Assembly (NCBI GenBank): GCA_022360175.1
Contig: JAKSDI010000303.1
Coordinates: 18,129-82,128, forward strand
Source: Chitinophagales bacterium
GTDB taxonomy: Bacteria; Bacteroidota; Bacteroidia; Chitinophagales; Saprospiraceae
Direction of reading: 5' to 3'
Length of the DNA stretch: 64,000 nt
Shown: positions 51,068 to 61,153 of the stretch, in pieces
Position numbering within the stretch: position 1 is the first letter of the stretch
Layout: each line of letters opens with the position of its first letter
Translations under genes and position numbers: made by a program
The notes under the pieces: generated by a model
Told to the model about the DNA's origin: nothing
The model's database searches: none
The model's input: only the letters and a program-made list of their open reading frames with translations

Positions 51068-52717
51068 TTATCTCAATATTTCTCGCTTACGCACATAGAA
51101 ATCTTCGTCTACTATTAATTCACTCAATTCATTATCTAGTTTCAACTTTGTCCATTGGCCTTCTATTGGCTCAATCCACTGAGAGGTTCCGTTGAGCGTA
51201 ATCTGTACTGGCATATTAAAACCTTTTACACAGTTTGCCCATCTATAGGACAGTTTCTTTTTTTCTACCTGGTATTCCAATACAGGGATATCTATTGTCC
51301 TTAAATATTGATCAAAAAAAGTAGACAGATCCAAGCCACTTTCCTTAATAAGATAATCTTCAATTTGTTGTGTTGTAACTGTTTGATGATAAAAAGTACT
51401 ATTCAAGCCACGAAGGATAGACCTCCATTTTTCATCATCATTTACCAATTGTCGTAGCGTATGAAGCATATTGGCTCCTTTATAATACATATCTACTGAA
51501 CCTGCATGATTGACGTTATAATTTCCAATAACAGGACGGTCATTCATAATTTTAGAGCGAGTACCAATCACATATTTTGCGGAAGCTTCCTTACCATAGT
51601 GATAGTCGAGATAAAGGTTTTCTGAATAAGCAGTAAAACCTTCATGTATCCACATATCAGCAATGTCTTTGTAAGTGATATTATTAGCAAACCATTCATG
51701 TCCTGACTCATGGATGATAATAAAATCGAATTTCAGCCCCCAACCGGTCCCACTTAAATCTGATCCACGATAGCCATTCTGATAGCCATTCCCATAGGTA
51801 ACTGAACTTTGATGTTCCATTCCTAAATAAGGTACTTCTACCAGTTTGTAGCCATCCTCATAAAAAGGGTAAGGCCCAAACCAGTGTTCAAAAGCTTCCA
51901 ACATTCGAGGTACATCTTCAAACTGCTTTTTAGCCTTTTCAAGATTATATGGTAGTACATAATAATCACACTTTAGTGCACCTTTTTCTCCCTTGTAGGT
52001 TTCTGAAAAGTGTACATAGCTAGCTATATTGACATTTACACCATAATTATTAATAGGATTCCTGACAAACCAATGAAAAGTTTGAGTTCCATCATTATGT
52101 TTTTCCACCTCTCTAAGCTGACCGTTTGATACATCCATCAGCGTATCCGGAACTCGGACACTGATCAGCATACTGTCTGGTTCATCATACATATGATCTT
52201 TACAAGGCCACCACATACTGGCTCCATCTCCCTGACAAGATGTTGCTATAAAAGGATTGCCTTGCTGGTCGGTATTCCAGGATAAAGCTGCATCCCAGGG
52301 AGCCATACGTGCTTCCTGAGGTTTCCCACTATAATACACAATAATAGAAGAATGCGCTCCTGGTTCTGCCACTTGGGGCAAATCTATCATCCAAACATTC
52401 CCATCTTGTGTAAAATTCAGGTGCTCAACACCCTGCATCACTCTTTCAATTTGCATTGGCTCCTGCAAATCTATTTGTAGCCGTTTACCTGGTTTTAGAG
52501 CCTTATATGTAATTGTATTACTCCCAGAAATCATTTTGTTGGAGGCATCTATATTAATATCCAAGTGATAGTAAGACAAATCCCACCATGCACGCTCCTC
52601 TGTGATAGTGCCACGCAAAGTATCCTGTCGATTAAATGCCGGTTGAGCAATTGAAGCTGAAAGCGTCATTACGAACAAGGCACTTAAGGTTATAAATTTG
52701 AAGAAAGTTTGATTCAT
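51068..52717 (-). CDS. M1 family metallopeptidase, secreted
   Basis: The 549-residue protein has a signal peptide (about 1-24). It shows a substrate-site motif 'YLGMEHQSSV' (299-304, variant of G-x-M-E-N) and the zinc site 'IIHESGHEWFANNITYKDIADMWIHEGFTAYSENLY' with His336, His340, catalytic Glu337 and third ligand Glu359. The length is short for the family because the C-terminal helical domain is reduced. It probably trims N-terminal residues from peptides in the periplasm or outside. Confidence 0.92.
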   Translation of the reverse strand: MNQTFFKFITLSALFVMTLSASIAQPAFNRQDTLRGTITEERAWWDLSYYHLDINIDASNKMISGSNTITYKALKPGKRLQIDLQEPMQIERVMQGVEHLNFTQDGNVWMIDLPQVAEPGAHSSIIVYYSGKPQEARMAPWDAALSWNTDQQGNPFIATSCQGDGASMWWPCKDHMYDEPDSMLISVRVPDTLMDVSNGQLREVEKHNDGTQTFHWFVRNPINNYGVNVNIASYVHFSETYKGEKGALKCDYYVLPYNLEKAKKQFEDVPRMLEAFEHWFGPYPFYEDGYKLVEVPYLGMEHQSSVTYGNGYQNGYRGSDLSGTGWGLKFDFIIIHESGHEWFANNITYKDIADMWIHEGFTAYSENLYLDYHYGKEASAKYVIGTRSKIMNDRPVIGNYNVNHAGSVDMYYKGANMLHTLRQLVNDDEKWRSILRGLNSTFYHQTVTTQQIEDYLIKESGLDLSTFFDQYLRTIDIPVLEYQVEKKKLSYRWANCVKGFNMPVQITLNGTSQWIEPIEGQWTKLKLDNELSELIVDEDFYVRKREILR

Positions 52718-52898
52718 CGTATATGTTTGCTTTGGTATAATGAACGTAAAGAATGAAGATTTCGTTGTTTTTAATTCAAAACTGGAATCTTTAAATAAAC
52801 AAATGTATCTTACATAACCTCACATTATTATGTAAAATAAGTGATGAGCTGCAAACAAAATAGTATGAAATCTCTCTAAACTACAAACAAAATCTAGT

Positions 52899-53309
52899 AT
52901 GAAATATCTAACGCTCTTATTTCTATCTTTCTTTACAATGAGTTGTGGTGAACTTATTCGTAATGATTCTTCAACTTCTCTACCATCTATTAGCTGTTAT
53001 TCCATTCTGGATGGTTTTTTAAATAATGATCAGGAACAAATAAGTGCTGAGATTAATGCATTCTGTAATGAATTGCCCAATAATACAAGCCAAGAAGATC
53101 GACTAGGACATAGAGATAATACCCTTCTATTAGTAGAAGCACTTAATCAATGCCCCAGTATTAATGCTGAGCTATTATGTTATGCCTGTCTGAAAAGCAA
53201 GCCTGCAAAATCTCAAATCACCATCACTATTGGAACTACAGGAAGAGAGAGAGGCATTTTACTATATGTGCCAGAGAATACTGTTATGGAAGTTTCTTCT
53301 ATATTTTAA
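52899..53309 (+). CDS. Small hypothetical lipoprotein
   Basis: The 136-residue protein has a lipoprotein signal MKYLTLLFLSFFTMSC (Cys16). The mature part carries several cysteines ('SISCYSILDG', 'AFCNELPN', 'NQCPSINAELLCYACLK') that may form disulfides, and a C-terminal beta-rich end. I do not recognise a family. It overlaps no neighbour and converges with the MocA-like gene 10 bp later. Confidence 0.6.
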   Translation: MKYLTLLFLSFFTMSCGELIRNDSSTSLPSISCYSILDGFLNNDQEQISAEINAFCNELPNNTSQEDRLGHRDNTLLLVEALNQCPSINAELLCYACLKSKPAKSQITITIGTTGRERGILLYVPENTVMEVSSIF

Positions 53310-53319
53310 AGTACTATAA

Positions 53320-53913
53320 TTAGCTAGTACTACCTTTTTTAAAAGCTTCCCAATCTGAAGGGTGGTCTAAATCTATCCTCCCTTCAGGAAAATCTATAGA
53401 TTCCAGCAAAGGGGCATATTTTTTAATGAGGGGTTTTGCTCCTTTGGAACCTGCTAGATTCAATAATTCAGTAAAAAGTTCTTTTTTAAAAAGGGCAGGT
53501 ACTCCTAAAGTACCTTCATAGGACGATACCACCCCTAACTTATCACTATTTCTAGCCTTTGACATCATTTGGCGTACAAGCTCAGAATTGACATGCGGTT
53601 GATCCGTCAATAAAAAACAAGCTGCTTCCAATTGGGGAGATAATTGTAAGGCCATTTTCAGCCCGGTAGCGACAGAACTCCCCATCCCCGTTTCCCAATC
53701 CGGATTGAAAACAGCAGTTGCTTTAGTTTGATCTACTACTCTACCAATCATCTCAGCTCTTGCTCCCACTACTACTATAATTGGGGTTAATCCAGCTTCA
53801 TTTGTGATACCTACTGCCCGCTCTAAAAGGCTCTCACCTTTATATTGTAATAATTGTTTAGCAAGTCCCATTCTGGAAGATGCTCCAGCAGCTAGAATAA
53901 TTCCTGCAATCAT
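53320..53913 (-). CDS. MocA-like nucleotidyltransferase
   Basis: The 197-residue protein has the MobA-like Rossmann-type opening 'IAGIILAAGASSRMGLAKQLLQYKGESLLERAV', where 'LAAGxSxRMG...K' binds the nucleotide. It also has 'PDWETGMGSSVATGL' and 'ACFLLTDQPHV'. The family includes molybdenum cofactor cytidylyltransferase (MocA), used to mature xanthine dehydrogenase-type enzymes. No such enzyme is nearby, so the exact substrate is uncertain. Confidence 0.85.
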   Translation of the reverse strand: MIAGIILAAGASSRMGLAKQLLQYKGESLLERAVGITNEAGLTPIIVVVGARAEMIGRVVDQTKATAVFNPDWETGMGSSVATGLKMALQLSPQLEAACFLLTDQPHVNSELVRQMMSKARNSDKLGVVSSYEGTLGVPALFKKELFTELLNLAGSKGAKPLIKKYAPLLESIDFPEGRIDLDHPSDWEAFKKGSTS

Positions 53914-54085
53914 GCTATTCAGTACTTATTAAGTTCACTTTCTTAACCGTTCTAATATTTGAGGAAGCAAAGGTTAAATTCTTTAGGAGCCATGTTTTTG
54001 TTTTGTTAAACTATCTGTTAAAACAGACGCCTTTTTATTGCAGTCGTTAATATTGAAGTAAATCACCAACCAAAATTTAAAAGCT

Positions 54086-54823
54086 ATGCTTAAACAACTA
54101 TTTTTATTATCCCTGGCAATTTTCATTACGACTACGCTCTCTGCCCAGTCGTGGAAAGATAAACTTAATGAAGTTAAAAATAAAGTAACAGAAACTACTG
54201 GTGGTAGTGGTTTATCTCAGGAAGAAGTTGGTAAAGGCTTAAAAGAAGCTTTAAATATAGGAGTCAATGAAGCTGTTGATTTTTTATCTGTAGAAGATGG
54301 TTACTATGCTTCCGCTTATAAAATTCTATTACCTGATGAAGCTCAAAAAGCGGTCAACAAACTAAAATCAGTACCCGGTTTTTCAAAAGTAGAACAAGAT
54401 TTAACACTAAGAATTAACAGAGCAGCAGAAAGTGCAGCAGAAAAAGCGAAACCTATTTTCGTTAGTGCCATCAAGCAGCTTACTTTTCAGGATGCTATGA
54501 ATCTACTGATGGGCAAGCAGGACGCTGCTACTCGCTATCTTGAAAAAACGACTTACGATCAGCTCTATAATGAGTTCAAGCCAGTAATCATCGAAGCATT
54601 GGATGAGGTAAATGCACGTTCATTATGGAATAATGCTGCCACTACCTATAACAAATTGCCTTTCACCGAAGATGTAACAACAGAACTGGATGATTATGTA
54701 GTTCATAAAGCACTGGTTGGCTTATTTGGCCTGGTAGAAGTAAAAGAATTGGATATCCGTGAAAATACGGCATCCCGTACTAGTGACCTACTCAGAAAGG
54801 TATTTGCGAAACAGGATAAATAG
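54086..54823 (+). CDS. DUF4197 family secreted protein
   Basis: The 245-residue protein has a signal peptide (MLKQLFLLSLAIFITTTLSA). The conserved DUF4197 stretch is present: 'GLSQEEVGKGLKEALNIGVNEAVDFLSVEDGYY', 'KILLPDEAQKAV', 'AKPIFVSAIKQLTFQDAMNLLMGKQDAATRYLEKTTYDQL'. It is mostly helical and presumably periplasmic. No function is known. It lies 67 bp upstream of the DUF2279 gene on the same strand. Confidence 0.9.
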   Translation: MLKQLFLLSLAIFITTTLSAQSWKDKLNEVKNKVTETTGGSGLSQEEVGKGLKEALNIGVNEAVDFLSVEDGYYASAYKILLPDEAQKAVNKLKSVPGFSKVEQDLTLRINRAAESAAEKAKPIFVSAIKQLTFQDAMNLLMGKQDAATRYLEKTTYDQLYNEFKPVIIEALDEVNARSLWNNAATTYNKLPFTEDVTTELDDYVVHKALVGLFGLVEVKELDIRENTASRTSDLLRKVFAKQDK

Positions 54824-54890
54824 ATTATTTAATCTTTAAAAAGGGTACTAGCATTGCATGTATAAAGTAGAAGGGCGTTCTTTGTAACCC

Positions 54891-55883
54891 ATGAGAAAAA
54901 TATTATTACTCCTCTTACTGGCGCCCTGTATTTTTACTTTGAACGCACAAAGTGAGGATTCTTTTGCCTGGCTAGAACCTGCTGATACATTTCACAGGGC
55001 TCGCTTTTGGACAAGTATAGGCAGTGGTGCTGCTATTTATACTGCTGCTTCCATCGGATTATATCAGGCCTGGTATAAAGATTATGGCCTTACTGGTTTT
55101 CATACATTCGATGATATAGGTGAGTGGAATGATATGGATAAAGGTGGACATCTTGTTACTGCATATATTGAAAGTTATTATAGCTATAAAGGCTTACGTT
55201 GGACAGGCCTTGATCGCAGGAAATCAGTATGGATGGCCGCAGGTGTAGGCATGCTTCTACAAAGCACGGTAGAAGTTATGGATGGGTTTTCAGAAAAATG
55301 GGGATTTTCATGGGCTGATATGGGTTTTAACACCCTTGGTACTACTGCATTTGTTGTTCAAGAAATAGGATGGGAAGAACAACGGATTGTTTTTAAAATT
55401 AGTAGTACCCCTCCTGACTATCCCTCCACCATCATTTATCCTTCGGGAGAAGGCCCTCCTCAAACAATAGCTCAAAGAGCTAATGATTTATACGGTACTA
55501 GCTGGGGAGAACAAATACTTAAAGATTATAATGGTCAAACTCTGTGGGCTTCCGCCAATGTAGCCTCCTTTCTAAGGAAGGATATAGCACCCTGGATGCC
55601 AAAGTGGGTTAATGTGGCAGTAGGTTATGGTGCAGAAAACATGCTGGGTGGTTTTGGCAATCATTGGTCTTCAGATGATGGTTATTCTTATAGTGTAGCG
55701 GAAAGTATATACCCTAGGCAGAGGCAGATATATCTATCATTAGATGCTGATTTGAGTCGTATCCCTACTAATAAACGTTGGTTAAAATTTGTACTAGGTA
55801 CTTTAAATTGGATAAAAATACCAGCGCCCACATTAGAATATAATACCGGAGGAAAAATAGTTTTTCATCCGATCTACTGGTAA
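54891..55883 (+). CDS. DUF2279 family outer-membrane or periplasmic protein
   Basis: The 330-residue protein has a signal peptide (MRKILLLLLLAPCIFTLNA). It then shows the family features 'RARFWTSIGSGAAIYTAASIGLYQAWYKDYGLTGFHTFDD', 'WNDMDKGGHLVTAYIESYYSYKGLRW', 'VEVMDGFSEKWGFSWADMGFNTLGT' and 'WVNVAVGYGAENMLGGFG'. It has several short amphipathic membrane-like stretches. Function is unknown; the family is common in Bacteroidota and often annotated as a lipoprotein, though no lipobox Cys is evident here. Confidence 0.85.
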   Translation: MRKILLLLLLAPCIFTLNAQSEDSFAWLEPADTFHRARFWTSIGSGAAIYTAASIGLYQAWYKDYGLTGFHTFDDIGEWNDMDKGGHLVTAYIESYYSYKGLRWTGLDRRKSVWMAAGVGMLLQSTVEVMDGFSEKWGFSWADMGFNTLGTTAFVVQEIGWEEQRIVFKISSTPPDYPSTIIYPSGEGPPQTIAQRANDLYGTSWGEQILKDYNGQTLWASANVASFLRKDIAPWMPKWVNVAVGYGAENMLGGFGNHWSSDDGYSYSVAESIYPRQRQIYLSLDADLSRIPTNKRWLKFVLGTLNWIKIPAPTLEYNTGGKIVFHPIYW

Positions 55884-55915
55884 AGAACTTCTCAACCCAT
55901 TTTTGCTTCAAACAA

Positions 55916-57112
55916 TCAGGGTAATAATTGTCGATAGTCCTTAAAAAAGGACGGAACCAGGCTACCTACTGTGTAATTTGCTCCATTTGTCAATATAGCT
56001 ATACCTATTTTTTCGTTTTGGCTAAAAGCTAATTCTGTACGATAGCCATTCACATAACCACTATGTTGTAGCACTCTCAACTCAGGATAATCGAGTACAC
56101 GCCAGCCCATTGCATAATAAGCACTTTCCAGTCCTTTCCATTTGCGTACAGCACGTTCTGCCAAATGGATAGGAACAGCAGGATGAAAGACTTCATCCAG
56201 ATATTTTTGGGAGAATATTTCACTGTCTGTTTGCATCAAATACTGGAGTAATCTGGCCAAATCAGTAATACTCGCATTTACTCCTGCTGCGGGTGCTACT
56301 TCGTAAAAAGTAGATTTCAATTCTTTGCGGGCGTAACCAGCTGCGACTTTATGATGTGGCATAGCAATATTGGTTCCTGATCGAAAAGCATCCCAACCAA
56401 CAGAGGCATCTTCTGCTCTTATTGGTGTTAAGATATATTGATGTAGTAAGGTATCATAAGAATGATTTCCGGCTTCCGCCAACAAGTCACCAGCAAGGCT
56501 AAAGATTACATTTTGGTAGTTGTGATAAGTTCCAATAGGATGAGCAGGAGGTACATCTTTTAACATAGATACAATTTCTGTATAAGGCACCTCCATGTTC
56601 AATAAATTAGAATAAGTATGACGAGGTAAGCCTGTGGTATGGCTCAAAAGATGTTTTAATTGAATACTATCTGTCAATGAAGGGCTATAAAATGCTATTT
56701 CAGGTAGAAATTTGTTCATTGGGCTATTCCAATTTACAAGCCCTTTTGCTACCATTTGCCCAGCTAATAAACCTGTAAGTGCTTTTGATAAAGAAGCTAA
56801 ACGAAATACGGTATGTTCATCAACCTTTTTTTTCGTACGCACATCTGCTACTCCATGTACTCCAACTTTTACTGGATAACCTTCATACATTAAAACATAG
56901 GCTGCCCCAGGTACTCCTTCTTCTCGTAAACTAGTGAGCAGTTTCTTTTCATAAATGCTCAAAAAACCTTCTTCATATTCATCTAATACTGGAGGCAATA
57001 ATTCAGGTGATGGCATTTCTACTGTCTGAGCAGCCGGTGGTGCACTACGATGAAGAATGAACACAAATAGAAATAAACATACAAATAAGGGGAACAGGTA
57101 TCTTTTCTTCAT
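55916..57112 (-). CDS. Serine hydrolase of the beta-lactamase fold, membrane-anchored
   Basis: The 398-residue protein has an N-terminal hydrophobic anchor (about 4-20) with a Pro-rich linker. The S-x-x-K motif is in 'VFRLASLSKALTG' (Ser107, Lys110), the Tyr motif in 'YHNYQNVIF', and a third motif in 'LQHSGYVNGYRTELAF'. It belongs to the same superfamily as the protein at 49419 but is not closely similar. Likely a periplasmic peptidase or esterase; the substrate is unknown. Confidence 0.87.
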   Translation of the reverse strand: MKKRYLFPLFVCLFLFVFILHRSAPPAAQTVEMPSPELLPPVLDEYEEGFLSIYEKKLLTSLREEGVPGAAYVLMYEGYPVKVGVHGVADVRTKKKVDEHTVFRLASLSKALTGLLAGQMVAKGLVNWNSPMNKFLPEIAFYSPSLTDSIQLKHLLSHTTGLPRHTYSNLLNMEVPYTEIVSMLKDVPPAHPIGTYHNYQNVIFSLAGDLLAEAGNHSYDTLLHQYILTPIRAEDASVGWDAFRSGTNIAMPHHKVAAGYARKELKSTFYEVAPAAGVNASITDLARLLQYLMQTDSEIFSQKYLDEVFHPAVPIHLAERAVRKWKGLESAYYAMGWRVLDYPELRVLQHSGYVNGYRTELAFSQNEKIGIAILTNGANYTVGSLVPSFFKDYRQLLP

Positions 57113-57382
57113 GGGTTAAATACAAAAATCGGTTTTAAACATGTTCTAACGCAAGTTTAAGACATCTATTTTACATAAACAAACCTTAAGGTATGACTTC
57201 CAGCCGATAGTTATCACAAACTATTTGAGTAGGATAATCGTTTAAAAAGGAGCGAAGGTATAGAGGAGGTATAGGTTGAGAAGTTTAGAGTAGTATATGA
57301 GTTTTAAAAGGCCTGGATGCCTTCTACATTTTCTAAATTTAAAAATCATGTCCTAAAAGCCTTCTATTTCCTGCTCAGCTAC
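57113..57382. other. Gene-free stretch
   Basis: This is an AT-rich divergent gap between the hydrolase and the T9SS type B gene. Only the promoter at its right end is convincing. Confidence 0.4.
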
Positions 57383-57413
57383 TTTGATCTATATCTATAT
57401 TTAGGTATCTTGA
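57383..57413 (+). promoter_or_regulatory. Promoter of the T9SS type B gene
   Basis: TTTG (57383-57386), 19 bp, TATCTTGA (57406-57413): correct spacing and a near-consensus -7 box, 16 bp before the ATG at 57430. Confidence 0.6.
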
Positions 57414-57429
57414 CTACAAACTATTGCAT

Positions 57430-60216
57430 ATGATAAAGCTATACGCCTACACATTAACACTCTCCCTTATATTCGTATTTATCATTGATGTACACGCTAC
57501 CCATAATCGTGCAGGAGAAATACGAGTGGAACAAATCGGTGATTGTGTCACCAGTTTAGAAGTAAGGGCTACCATTACGACTTATACCAAAGCCAGTAGC
57601 CGTCCAGCAGATCGCGATACACTTACAATATGTTGGGGAGATGGTGTTTGTGAACGCGTAGCAAGGGTAAATGGTCCCGGCAATCCTCCTCAAGGTGTCA
57701 ATTTACAGGAAAATGATACCAAGTATAATGTATATGTAGCTACACATACTTATCCTGCCAGAGGTACCTATGTAGTCTATATGACCGACCCTAATCGAAA
57801 TGCAGAGATCATCAATGTGAACTATCCGAATTCAGACCAGATCAGGTTTCACATACAAACCACTTTTACTTTTCCTAATCCTCAATTTCAAGGTTGTAAT
57901 AGCACTCCCTCTCTCCTTCAACCTCCTATTGATATTGGATGTGTAGGAAAGCCTTTCACTCACAATCCGAATGCTTTTGACCCTGATGGAGATAGTTTAT
58001 CCTACCATTTCATAGTACCAATGCAGGATGTTAATGTTGACGTAACTAATTACGAATGGCCTGATATGATTCCCAATCCAGATCCTACACTTAATGACTT
58101 AACTATTGACCCTATAACCGGGGATATTTTGTGGGATGCTCCTCAAAAAGCAGGTGAGTATAATCTGGCTATGATTATTGTATCCTATCGAGATGGTATT
58201 TCATTAGATACGGTCGTTCGCGATATGCAAATATTGATAAAAGAGTGTGAGAATCTACCTCCCGTTGTGATGACCCCTTATGATGAAATATGCGTAGTGG
58301 CCGGAGATGTAATAGAGTTTAATGTTTCGGCTACTGCCCCTATCACTGAAACCAGTCAAAAAGTACGCTTGACAGCTCTTGGTGGGCCTTTTGAAGTAAG
58401 TAATCCTGCAACTTTTACACCTAACAACAATAGTTTTGAAGATGACCCTGTCACTAAGACTTTCCGCTGGGAAACTGCCTGCGAACAAATTTCAGATCAA
58501 TATTATAGTGTAGTTTTTAAGGCTACTGATAATTACTTTGGTGATACCACGGGCCTTGCTACCCTCAAAACGGTACGAATAAAAGTAGTAGGTCCACCAC
58601 CTATCAATCTGGAAGCAGAAGCAGAAGGAGAAAGAATCACCGTTAGCTGGGAGAAGCCATATGTCTGTGAAGACGCAGAAGATGAATATTTTCGAGGTTT
58701 TACGGTATGGAGAAGGTTGGGTAGTAGCTCTTTCCAAAGAGACACCTGCTCTCCTGGATTAGATGGCAGTGGCTACACACAAATTACCTTTACTCCAATT
58801 CAAGATGTACAGGATGGGCGTTATTTCTATAATGACACAGATGTAGAAAGAGGCCAAACTTATTGTTATCGCTTATTAGCTATTTTTGCAAAAACTACTC
58901 CTGGGGGACAATACACCTACAATAGAGTAGAAAGTCTTGCTTCAGATTCTGTTTGCTTACAGCTTAATAGGGATATTCCCCTTATTACGAATGTTAGTGT
59001 CCTATCAACAGATAGTAATAATGGAACGATGGAAGTATGCTGGTCTAAACCTGTAGCTGAAGATCTGGATACACTAATGAACCCAGGACCCTACCGTTAT
59101 GAGGTACTAAGAGCTCCGGGTCTAAAACCTGCTGATTCAGACTATTCACCTATTGGTGTTTCTTTTACCAGTGATACATTCGCAGAAGCAAACGATACCT
59201 GTTTTGTAGATACGGGATTAAATACAGCAGGCCAAGCTTATAGTTATAAAATCAATTTTTATGTAATGGAGGATGAGTTACTTGGGGTAACGAAAAGCGC
59301 CTCTTCTATTTATCTTACTACTGCTCCCACAGACAATACATCTATACTAAGCTGGGAAGCAGAAGTCCCCTGGAGTAATTTTGAATATACTGTATTCCGT
59401 CAAAACAATAGTGGAGGCTGGGATTCTATTGCAACTGTCACTACACCTACTTATCGGGATACGGATTTGATCAATGGTGAAGAATATTGTTACTATGTTC
59501 GTTCATTGGGTTCTTATGGAGTAGATGGAGTTGTTTTTCCTATTTTAAATAATTCACAAGAGAGCTGTGAAATCCCGGTCGATAATGTACCTCCTTGCCC
59601 TCCTACCCTGGAAGTACAAACACCATGTGATGGGCTTATCAACTGTGGAGATGAAGAGCAATTGAAAAATATGCTGGATTGGGTCAATCCAATGGATATA
59701 TGTGAAGAAACAGATGATGTGGTTAGTTATAATATCTATTATGCTCCTTTTGAAGGTAGTGATTTCACCTTGGTAGCTTCTATAGACAATTCCCAGATTA
59801 CATATGAAGAGCACAAGCCTGAGATTGGTATTGCTGGCTGTTATGCCGTGACTGCCCTTGATACCTTCTTCAATGAGAGTGCCTTTAGCAATATTATATG
59901 TGTAGATAATTGTCCATATTATCAACTACCTAATACTTTTACACCTAATGGTGATGGGCAAAATGAGCTCTTCCGCCCCTACCCTTATTGTTTCATTGAT
60001 CGGGTAGAATTTACTGTATTCAACCGATGGGGACAGGTCGTGTTTACTACTACAAATCCAGATCTTGACTGGAACGGCAAGAACCGACAAGGGAATGATT
60101 TACCAGAAGGGACTTATTATTATACTTGTAGATATTACGAAAGGAGGGTGAATGGCATTACTCCCGGCCCAGCAATATTAAATGGTTATATCGAGCTAAT
60201 CCGTGGGAATAGATAA
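57430..60216 (+). CDS. Large secreted protein with T9SS type B (CHU_C) sorting domain
   Basis: The start is the ATG at 57430 (a TTG two codons earlier is unlikely), giving 928-929 residues with a signal peptide ending 'VHATHNRAGEI'. The N-terminal 'THNRAGEIRVEQIGDC...TTYTK' unit is common in Bacteroidota adhesin-like proteins. Several Ig/fibronectin-type segments follow ('PPINLEAEAEGERITVSWEKP', 'TSILSWEAEVPWSNFEYTVFRQ'). The C-terminus is a CHU_C domain: 'LPNTFTPNGDGQNELFRPYPYCFIDRVEFTVFNRWGQVVFTTTNPDLDWNGK', which directs export by T9SS. Probably a surface or gliding-related adhesin. Confidence 0.88.
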   Translation: MIKLYAYTLTLSLIFVFIIDVHATHNRAGEIRVEQIGDCVTSLEVRATITTYTKASSRPADRDTLTICWGDGVCERVARVNGPGNPPQGVNLQENDTKYNVYVATHTYPARGTYVVYMTDPNRNAEIINVNYPNSDQIRFHIQTTFTFPNPQFQGCNSTPSLLQPPIDIGCVGKPFTHNPNAFDPDGDSLSYHFIVPMQDVNVDVTNYEWPDMIPNPDPTLNDLTIDPITGDILWDAPQKAGEYNLAMIIVSYRDGISLDTVVRDMQILIKECENLPPVVMTPYDEICVVAGDVIEFNVSATAPITETSQKVRLTALGGPFEVSNPATFTPNNNSFEDDPVTKTFRWETACEQISDQYYSVVFKATDNYFGDTTGLATLKTVRIKVVGPPPINLEAEAEGERITVSWEKPYVCEDAEDEYFRGFTVWRRLGSSSFQRDTCSPGLDGSGYTQITFTPIQDVQDGRYFYNDTDVERGQTYCYRLLAIFAKTTPGGQYTYNRVESLASDSVCLQLNRDIPLITNVSVLSTDSNNGTMEVCWSKPVAEDLDTLMNPGPYRYEVLRAPGLKPADSDYSPIGVSFTSDTFAEANDTCFVDTGLNTAGQAYSYKINFYVMEDELLGVTKSASSIYLTTAPTDNTSILSWEAEVPWSNFEYTVFRQNNSGGWDSIATVTTPTYRDTDLINGEEYCYYVRSLGSYGVDGVVFPILNNSQESCEIPVDNVPPCPPTLEVQTPCDGLINCGDEEQLKNMLDWVNPMDICEETDDVVSYNIYYAPFEGSDFTLVASIDNSQITYEEHKPEIGIAGCYAVTALDTFFNESAFSNIICVDNCPYYQLPNTFTPNGDGQNELFRPYPYCFIDRVEFTVFNRWGQVVFTTTNPDLDWNGKNRQGNDLPEGTYYYTCRYYERRVNGITPGPAILNGYIELIRGNR

Positions 60217-60244
60217 ACAAGTATAAAATTTTCAGGATAGTCTA

Positions 60245-60285
60245 CAAGACGGAGGAATGGTATGCTTTTACATTCCTCCGTCTTG
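60245..60285. terminator. Bidirectional terminator
   Basis: CAAGACGGAGGAATG and CATTCCTCCGTCTTG form a perfect 15-bp stem with an 11-nt loop, between the T9SS type B gene and the convergent coiled-coil gene. Confidence 0.82.
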
Positions 60286-60310
60286 CATTTATTTATATAA
60301 TGGTGAAGGA

Positions 60311-60787
60311 TTAAATTCCTTCTTTTTCTGCTCTTTTTTCCATTTCACTCATTAAGTCACGAGTATCTTTTATGAGTCGCTCCCAATCTTCCTCGATTTC
60401 TTTTTTCTCGGAACTATCTGTGACTATACGCCGACCCTCATCCCCATATTCTGTTGGGGTTTCATGAATTCTATTTTCAAGATCCTCTTTTTTGCTTTGG
60501 AGTTCTGCAATTTGATCTATTAAATCTCTATTCTCTTCAAGTTTTTGAGCTTTCCCTTTTAAATCATCTATCAGTCCACCAATCTTATCGAGTGCTTCAT
60601 CATACTTACCATCATCAAATTTATCTTTCTCTGATTTTAGAAGTTGAACAGCAGAACGGGTGAGATCTTTTACTTCTGTAAATACCTGGCGCGATTGCTC
60701 TTTTTCTTCGGGCGTCCCAAAAAAGAAGTTGTATACCAGAATACCAACAATCAATACTAATGCTAACTTTATAAGACTTCTCAACAT
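60311..60787 (-). CDS. Single-pass coiled-coil membrane protein
   Basis: The 158-residue protein has an N-terminal membrane helix (MLRSLIKLALVLIVGILVYNFFFG) and a strongly charged helical remainder with coiled-coil heptads ('KAQKLEENRDLIDQIAELQSKKEDLENRI'). I do not recognise a family. It is probably anchored in the inner membrane with the helix in periplasm or cytoplasm undetermined. A -7-like TATCTTTA lies just upstream on the minus strand. Confidence 0.6.
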   Translation of the reverse strand: MLRSLIKLALVLIVGILVYNFFFGTPEEKEQSRQVFTEVKDLTRSAVQLLKSEKDKFDDGKYDEALDKIGGLIDDLKGKAQKLEENRDLIDQIAELQSKKEDLENRIHETPTEYGDEGRRIVTDSSEKKEIEEDWERLIKDTRDLMSEMEKRAEKEGI

Positions 60788-60880
60788 GGTTATTTTTTGA
60801 GGTAAAGATAAAGATTTTCAGATCGAATAGCCACTGCCTGAAAAATAGTAACTTGCTTAATATATCAAAGTTAGGACTTT

Positions 60881-61153
60881 ATGGAAATACTGAAGAAAAT
60901 CATCTATGTACTTAGTACTACTTTTTGGGGTGGGGTACTCACTACAGCTATTGGAAGTTCATTAAGTACACATAATAATGGTTGGGACGGGATAGCTGCG
61001 GCGCTGGGTTACCTAATGCTTGGAGGAATCATTTTCTTACTGGCTTCCATCTTCAGCCTTCGTTATTTTGTTGGAAAAAAATTAAATCTTGCTCTAATAA
61101 TAAGCTTATGTGTAAGCGGTATATTATTAGTTTTAGCCGCTTTTATTCCTTAA
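60881..61153 (+). CDS. Small membrane protein, three helices
   Basis: The 90-residue protein has three predicted membrane helices (about 8-25, 38-62, 68-88) and no recognised family. Its last 4 bp overlap the end of the convergent methyltransferase gene (61150-61153). The open frame and hydrophobic pattern support a real gene, but there is no other evidence. Confidence 0.5.
   Translation: MEILKKIIYVLSTTFWGGVLTTAIGSSLSTHNNGWDGIAAALGYLMLGGIIFLLASIFSLRYFVGKKLNLALIISLCVSGILLVLAAFIP

Noticed and set aside
49419..57112. Beta-lactamase resistance genes at 49419 and 55916
   Set aside because: Both have the serine beta-lactamase fold, but the motif surroundings and extra domains fit general serine hydrolases; resistance cannot be claimed.
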